This document shows, one piece after another, positions 59,526 to 64,000 of a stretch of 64,000 nucleotides of DNA. The DNA is from Bacillus thuringiensis (GTDB lineage Bacteria > Bacillota > Bacilli > Bacillales > Bacillaceae_G): contig NZ_CP155559.1 of NCBI RefSeq assembly GCF_022095615.2, positions 2,663,501-2,727,500 on the forward strand. The letters are read 5' to 3'. The position numbers and the translations under genes are program-made. Position 1 is the first letter of the stretch; each line of letters starts with the position of its first letter. The notes under the pieces are model-generated. The model ran no database searches, was not told the DNA's origin, and worked only from the letters and a program-made list of their open reading frames with translations.

Positions 59526-60112
59526 ATACATTCTCCTTCGCTTTGATCGTATCGTAGTGTATTTAATACTAAATTAATCATTTCTTGCTTCGTATCTAGA
59601 TTCAAATTCACCTCTGAATCAGCAATACTGCTAAGACCGTATAAAATAAATCCTGATGCTAATAATGAGTTATCAGTATTAAAAATCCTAGTTTTCACCC
59701 CTTCTTCGATTACTTGTCGAATTAATGGCTGCATTCGCGTAAATAATTTCTGTTCCAGTTGAAAATGTTGTTCCGTCTGAAACGAACTTACATTTTTATA
59801 AGGTGCTAATTTTTCGATAAATGTCCAAAATATATTTAGAGAAGCTTTCATCTTTTGCATGACAGACCGTTCATTAGAAATAAGTATTTCTTCGATTAAC
59901 TCCATATTTTTCACAATAAAGTCATTTAATACTTCATCAACAAAATTCTCTTTAGACTTGAAGTAATAATAAAATAAGCCCGTTGCTACACCAGCATGAT
60001 TCACAACATCTTTAATGCCAAATCCTTTCATACCATTTTTCATATATAGCTCAAATCCAATATCCATTAATTCTTGCCTTCTTATATCTGGTTCTTTTGA
60101 TATTCTTTTCAT
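59522..60112 (-). CDS. TetR/AcrR-family regulator
   Basis: 196 residues. The helix-turn-helix reads GIKDVVNHAGVATGLFYYYF then KSKENFVDEVLND; the rest is the helical ligand-binding domain. It heads a two-gene unit. Two palindromic operators lie in its promoter, so autorepression with control of the coupled gene is likely. Ligand unknown. Confidence 0.92.
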   Translation of the reverse strand: MKRISKEPDIRRQELMDIGFELYMKNGMKGFGIKDVVNHAGVATGLFYYYFKSKENFVDEVLNDFIVKNMELIEEILISNERSVMQKMKASLNIFWTFIEKLAPYKNVSSFQTEQHFQLEQKLFTRMQPLIRQVIEEGVKTRIFNTDNSLLASGFILYGLSSIADSEVNLNLDTKQEMINLVLNTLRYDQSEGECI

Positions 60113-60140
60113 AGGTCATCTCCCATTATGTTTTTTTCAC

Positions 60141-60186
60141 GACTGAATCTGATTCAATCATAATTGACTGAACTTAATTCAGTCAA
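60141..60186 (-). promoter_or_regulatory. TetR promoter with two palindromic operators
   Basis: TTGACTGAA-5 bp-TTCAGTCAA (60164-60186) is a perfect 9-bp inverted repeat; GACTGAAT-3 bp-ATTCAATC (60141-60159) is a second, one mismatch. On the minus strand TTGACT (-35) and TATGAT (-10) are 18 bp apart and overlap both. The GACTGAAT core repeats. Confidence 0.7.
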
Positions 60187-60399
60187 TCTTTTTTAATAAA
60201 AATGTAAAATCAGTTTCAAAACTTAGCATACAAATTCGTAAATGTATTGTAATTTTGTTTACTTACTAAATCCCTACAAAAAAAGAGTAACCCCGAGAAA
60301 TATGCTTCTAACTTTAGATTTATCAAAAAAGTTAGTTCATATAACTTAAGACTACTCAATTTCATTAAGCACATATTTTCTTTTCAAATCGATTAAACT
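60187..60399. other. Intergenic spacer, nothing recognised
   Basis: AT-rich sequence between the TetR operator and the DUF402 gene's stop. No ORF with start signals and no clear terminator for the DUF402 gene seen. Confidence 0.45.
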
Positions 60400-60909
60400 T
60401 TATTTTGGCCGCACCATTTCTGTTTCTTCAATCATTTGAGGAAGCGATTTTCGAATTATTTCCTTTAATACATAAAGAGCTTCATTCACATAACCACCCT
60501 CAAAACCCTCTAAAGGCTCAGGTAATTCATCTTCATCTAAAATAAAATATTCTCCGCTTGGAAGTACCAAAATATCAATAATTAAGTCTTCAAATGACAC
60601 TAGTTTGTCTGTAATTTGCGTATTTTTCACAATATTAAAATAAGAACCTAAATACATTCCATTCTTATCTCTCCAAATGTATAAATTGTACGGACGATTT
60701 TCCCAGTAGTATGCAATGGTGTAACTTCCTTTTGGGATTGTTAAACTCGCACGATGTGCAGTCATTGTAAATGAATACTGAACCTCATGAAATAACACGA
60801 TACTTTGCAGCTGCTTTTCAAGTAATAAGCAAGTGTGATCTACTATGGTCGAGTCATACCGGATTTTTCTTTCTACAATTTTACTTTTAAGTGTTAGTAA
60901 TTTATTCAT
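60400..60909 (-). CDS. DUF402 domain protein
   Basis: 169 residues. Beta-rich core with YTIAYYWENRPYNLYIWRDK, GSYFNIVKNTQITDKLVSFE and LIIDILVLPSGEYFILDEDE, the pattern of DUF402 (FomD/Ntdp-like) metal-dependent phosphatases, with the D-x-x-D and E residues in LIIDILV and DEDELPE. Some family members hydrolyse nucleoside di/triphosphates. Start ATG 60909. Confidence 0.85.
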   Translation of the reverse strand: MNKLLTLKSKIVERKIRYDSTIVDHTCLLLEKQLQSIVLFHEVQYSFTMTAHRASLTIPKGSYTIAYYWENRPYNLYIWRDKNGMYLGSYFNIVKNTQITDKLVSFEDLIIDILVLPSGEYFILDEDELPEPLEGFEGGYVNEALYVLKEIIRKSLPQMIEETEMVRPK

Positions 60910-60994
60910 TCTTTGTTTCCCCTTATGCTATTTCTAGTCTCAATTATATCCGTTTATATAGTGATAAAGAAGTGTTTGATCTCCAGTTACACAA

Positions 60995-61029
60995 TAAAAA
61001 CTCCCTCTTATTTTAGAAGGAGTTTTTTA
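60995..61029 (-). terminator. Terminator at the end of the Nudix gene
   Basis: AAAAACTCC (60996-61004) pairs with GGAGTTTTT (61019-61027), overlapping the stop codon. Confidence 0.82.
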
Positions 61030-61507
61030 CTGTCCATGTTTCATATTTTTTCACTTCTAATGGAAGCTCATTTGTTTTCAGCCACTCTACTGCACTACAT
61101 ACAAGCGGAGATGAATTGTCTTCTGTAATGTTTTCGATAGGAATCCATCTAGCTCCTAATGAATCTTGTTCTTCAAATTGCTCCGGTACTACGAATTCAC
61201 CTTCGCGCCTTTCAACACCGTAGAAAACTGCAATATGATGTACATGTGTGTACTCCTTAAATTTTGATGGAAATTGAAAATCAATTGTACCTATTTGTTT
61301 TACTACCGTTACATTTAGCCCAGTCTCCTCTTTAATCTCTCTATGAAGTCCAGCTAATATTGATTCTCTATCTTCTAAACTACCACCAGGCAGATCATAC
61401 CGATTTCTATATGGCCCTTTAATTTTATCAATTACTAATATGTGATTGTTTTCGATACAAATGCCATACACACCAAACGCACGATGAAAATTAGTAGCAT
61501 TATCCAC
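61013..61507 (-). CDS. Nudix hydrolase
   Basis: 164 residues with a perfect Nudix box GSLEDRESILAGLHREIKEE (then TGL) starting at Gly42 (Gx5Ex7REUxEExGU). Cuts nucleoside diphosphate-linked compounds; the substrate cannot be told from sequence. Its start overlaps the upstream membrane gene's end by 8 nt, so the two are coupled. Confidence 0.93.
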   Translation of the reverse strand: MDNATNFHRAFGVYGICIENNHILVIDKIKGPYRNRYDLPGGSLEDRESILAGLHREIKEETGLNVTVVKQIGTIDFQFPSKFKEYTHVHHIAVFYGVERREGEFVVPEQFEEQDSLGARWIPIENITEDNSSPLVCSAVEWLKTNELPLEVKKYETWTVKNSF

Positions 61508-62549
61508 GTTTCAACTTCTCTGTGACCATATCATAAAATCTCCGTTCCTCATCAACATTTAAGTGAACACGGCTTACTGTTTTAGAAAATCCATATAACA
61601 ATTGCGCTTTTACATGCTCTTTTAGTGTTATTTCAAATGTTGGAGGTTCCTTTATAAATTCCATCACAGTTGCGTCAAGGACCTCTTTCTCTTTCTTTAA
61701 AGATTCTCCTTTATAAAACACAATTGTATCGATGCGTGCAAATGGTATAATAATTTTCTTTCCTAATCCGATTTGAATAATTATTTGTTCTTCTGTAATG
61801 ATAATCGGATTTTTACGCATTGCTTGTATTTCAGCTAAAAAATAAAACATTGCATACACGTTTAAAATAAGCAAAATCCATGCTATTACTGGATTCCATT
61901 GATGAAGTAAATAATGAAAACCGATACTTTCTATTAAGGTCGCATGGATCATCATGATGTATACACCTATTGCACCAGTCTTTTTGTGATATGAGTATAC
62001 GCATTCACCTTTTGGTACTTTTTCATGCCACGATAAAAATGCATAATAGATTAACTTACACTCTGTTACAATGATATCTACTAACTTACTTCTTTTCATA
62101 GTAGCGTCAAACGCTGCATCAATTGCATAAGAAAATGAAGAATACTCACTTTTATATTCTTTATATCTTTTTATTATGTTAGGAAGCATTCTAACAATTT
62201 TATATAGAAGGAATAACTCTAAGCAAACAAATGCAATTTCTCCCGCAACAATAATATAAGAAACATATGAAAAAGATTGTAAATAGTCACTTGGAATAAT
62301 AAATCTTACAAAAATATAACCAGCTATTACAATAGGAAATATATACGTTAACGAGTATCTTTTTCGAATAATAAAGAAATACGTGATGATTGGAATTACA
62401 AACATACAATCTAATAATGACCCGAGAACTACTTCTTTCGGAGCATCTGGTACAATCGGAAGAGCATACAATAAATAGTTTGATAACAAGATGAAAGATA
62501 TTAGTCCAAACCAAATACCCGTTCGCCTTCGTGATAGTCCGACATTCAT
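61500..62549 (-). CDS. Multi-helix membrane protein with PH-like C-terminal domain
   Basis: 349 residues: about five membrane helices in ~10-125, a cytoplasmic helical part (~125-185), two to three further helices (~195-245), then a soluble domain from ~250 (ITEEQIIIQIGLGKKIIIPF, ARIDTIVFYKG) that looks like a bacterial PH (YcxB-like) module. B. cereus relatives are often mislabelled 'beta-carotene monooxygenase'; nothing here supports that. Lies between the TPR gene (11 bp) and the Nudix gene (overlap). Confidence 0.75.
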   Translation of the reverse strand: MNVGLSRRRTGIWFGLISFILLSNYLLYALPIVPDAPKEVVLGSLLDCMFVIPIITYFFIIRKRYSLTYIFPIVIAGYIFVRFIIPSDYLQSFSYVSYIIVAGEIAFVCLELFLLYKIVRMLPNIIKRYKEYKSEYSSFSYAIDAAFDATMKRSKLVDIIVTECKLIYYAFLSWHEKVPKGECVYSYHKKTGAIGVYIMMIHATLIESIGFHYLLHQWNPVIAWILLILNVYAMFYFLAEIQAMRKNPIIITEEQIIIQIGLGKKIIIPFARIDTIVFYKGESLKKEKEVLDATVMEFIKEPPTFEITLKEHVKAQLLYGFSKTVSRVHLNVDEERRFYDMVTEKLKRG

Positions 62550-62560
62550 ACGTTCACCCT

Positions 62561-63034
62561 CTATTTAAAAACCTCGTCTAAATGGTCTTTATAAAATGAA
62601 ATGGCACGTTCAAATTCTTTTACTTCCTCTACTTTCAAAACTGTTTCAAGTAATAATTTCATTGCGGATTCATGATCGTTTACGTTATATTTTGCTAATG
62701 ACAAAAATACTTTTATCGCATCATTATCCGGAAACTGCTGCAAACCTGTTTCTAAAACTGTAATTGCTTTATCATACTCACCTATACAACGATATGTACT
62801 GCCTAAACCAATATAAGCACCGCAAAGTGACTCCCCTTCAAGTCCGTTCGCAATTGCTTGTTCATAATAAGGCATAGCTTCCGTTTCAAGCCCCATTACA
62901 TCATGTATCCAAGCACATTGATAAAGTACTTCTGCATCCCTCGTAAAATTTGTTAATCCGATAAGTATCTCTCTAGACTGTGCATATTTCTTTTCATTTC
63001 TAAGTTTTATAGCTTGCTTTAATAAATGTTCCAT
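62561..63034 (-). CDS. Tetratricopeptide-repeat protein
   Basis: 157 residues of TPR units, such as AEVLYQCAWIHDVMGLETEA and AYIGLGSTYRCIGEYDKAIT (TPR_5 type). AGGAGTGG lies 5 nt before ATG 63034; GTG 63043 lies within it. First gene of a TPR-membrane-Nudix run. A protein-binding scaffold of unknown partner. Confidence 0.88.
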   Translation of the reverse strand: MEHLLKQAIKLRNEKKYAQSREILIGLTNFTRDAEVLYQCAWIHDVMGLETEAMPYYEQAIANGLEGESLCGAYIGLGSTYRCIGEYDKAITVLETGLQQFPDNDAIKVFLSLAKYNVNDHESAMKLLLETVLKVEEVKEFERAISFYKDHLDEVFK

Positions 63035-63178
63035 AGAATCCACTCCTGACCAATTATTCTATGTACCCATCTTGAATGGTTAACGTTTAATATTCGTGTA
63101 AAAGTAAAATTCCCATAAATTAAAGTTTCGCTTACCTATATATACTATGCGGATTCACTCTTATCCAAATACTTAAAA

Positions 63179-63868
63179 TTATAAAGCAGTAATGTGATTA
63201 CATAGTACTTCTAACCTTTTGACAATTTCTTTCGCTGTTTCATCTTTCCCATTACATAACTTCTCTTTACCGTCTTGTCCAATTACGTAGTGTACCGCTC
63301 CGCGCGAATATAAAGAATGTGGTGAATTTGCAATCATTACGTTTGCTTTTGCTTCTGCCATTCTATTTTTCGCTCTTTTAAACAGTTCTTCTTCATTTAT
63401 ATCGCTTTCAAGTTTAAAGCCAACGAGTACCGTTTCTGAATCCCACTCTTTTATTTGTTTTAATACTTTTGGAGCCTTTTGAAAATGAATAATTGGCGCT
63501 ATATCACTTGAAATTTTCCCATTCATATCAAGAGTATTTCCATCTTGATCACAAATTTTGTCTACAATCCAATCTGATCCAGCCGCTGCCATAATAACCG
63601 CATCGATTTTTTCATATGTAATAATACTTTTCATTTTATCTTGTAAATCAACAATTCCTTCAAATGGGTGTAATTCTAATTGATTATTTATATCTTTTGG
63701 TTTCTCGGCAAAATAACCGTGTAAATATATAACATGTGCCCCTTTACTTATAAGCTCTTCGGCAATTATTCTTCCAATAGTTCCTTTTGCCATATTCGTA
63801 TGACCACGCACTTGGTCCCATTTTTCTAAACAACCACCACTCGTAATTAATACCTTTTTCCCCTTCAT
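63179..63868 (-). CDS. CoaB-like phosphopantothenate-cysteine ligase domain protein
   Basis: 229 residues equal to the C-terminal (ligase) half of the Dfp/CoaBC protein: KKVLITSGGCLEKWDQVRGH (nucleotide-binding loop), MAAAGSDWIVD, and KLESDINEEELFKRAKNRMA, NVMIANSPHSLY. The usual SGGT is SGGC, and AAVxD is AAGSD, so it is divergent. A stand-alone copy next to a separate upstream gene suggests a paralogous two-gene version of CoaC/CoaB. ATG 63868 (12 bp after the upstream stop) is preferred over ATG 63877, which abuts the ribosome binding site. Confidence 0.8.
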   Translation of the reverse strand: MKGKKVLITSGGCLEKWDQVRGHTNMAKGTIGRIIAEELISKGAHVIYLHGYFAEKPKDINNQLELHPFEGIVDLQDKMKSIITYEKIDAVIMAAAGSDWIVDKICDQDGNTLDMNGKISSDIAPIIHFQKAPKVLKQIKEWDSETVLVGFKLESDINEEELFKRAKNRMAEAKANVMIANSPHSLYSRGAVHYVIGQDGKEKLCNGKDETAKEIVKRLEVLCNHITAL

Positions 63869-63880
63869 TGTAACCATCCC

Positions 63881-64000
<120 letters not shown>

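Noticed and set aside
61500..62549. Beta-carotene monooxygenase annotation
   Set aside because: The protein is a multi-helix membrane protein without the His/Glu iron ligands of carotenoid oxygenases.

Overview
This AT-rich window looks like chromosomal DNA of the Bacillus cereus group (B. cereus, B. thuringiensis or B. anthracis type). The strongest evidence is an exosporium protein gene (exsC, 40453-40887), a YkfC endopeptidase whose active-site residues fall at the positions known for the B. cereus enzyme, a homologue of the B. cereus blasticidin-S deaminase, a tandem array of YrzI miniproteins, and strong AGGAGG ribosome binding sites throughout. I see no rRNA or tRNA genes, insertion sequences, prophage or CRISPR array. 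Most genes are short transcription units separated by intrinsic terminators.

Layout, 1-16 kb: a clipped membrane protein behind an XRE regulator; a peptidoglycan-peptide recycling operon (ykfB, ykfC and a peptide-binding lipoprotein); a DUF3870 gene; an extra DivIC-like gene; a coupled ankyrin/PfpI pair; the deaminase; several small unknowns; a secreted S15 peptidase; and a two-component system whose response regulator is frameshifted near its C-terminus.

16-34 kb: an M3 peptidase followed by a fused MTA/SAH nucleosidase-HAD phosphatase, a quorum-type HTH-TPR regulator, a DegV protein, GNAT enzymes, the yhbDEF bactofilin operon ending in a drug-type MFS pump, and an SgrR-type regulator divergent from another MFS pump.

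34-50 kb: many small stress, envelope and metabolic genes, exsC, a PLP aminotransferase / hotdog dehydratase-like / type II pantothenate kinase run, and a GntR-ABC operon of the YtrA type.

50.4-52.1 kb is a miniprotein cluster: a 32-codon hydrophobic peptide followed by two intrinsic terminators, then seven tandem yrzI genes (three nearly identical, 169-170 bp unit) and a 19-codon ORF. At 54.3-54.7 kb there is what looks like an unannotated type I toxin-antitoxin locus: a 30-residue holin-like toxin with its Shine-Dalgarno sequence in a hairpin, long-range 5'-3' pairing in its mRNA, and a promoter on the opposite strand placed to make an antisense RNA.

54.7-64 kb: the ssuBACD sulfonate operon, a TetR-controlled pair with well-formed operators, DUF402, Nudix, membrane and TPR genes, and a CoaB-like ligase gene behind a clipped upstream gene.

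Several start codons were moved from the longest ORF to codons with a properly spaced Shine-Dalgarno sequence; the reasons are given per gene. All family names are recognition from sequence memory, not database searches.
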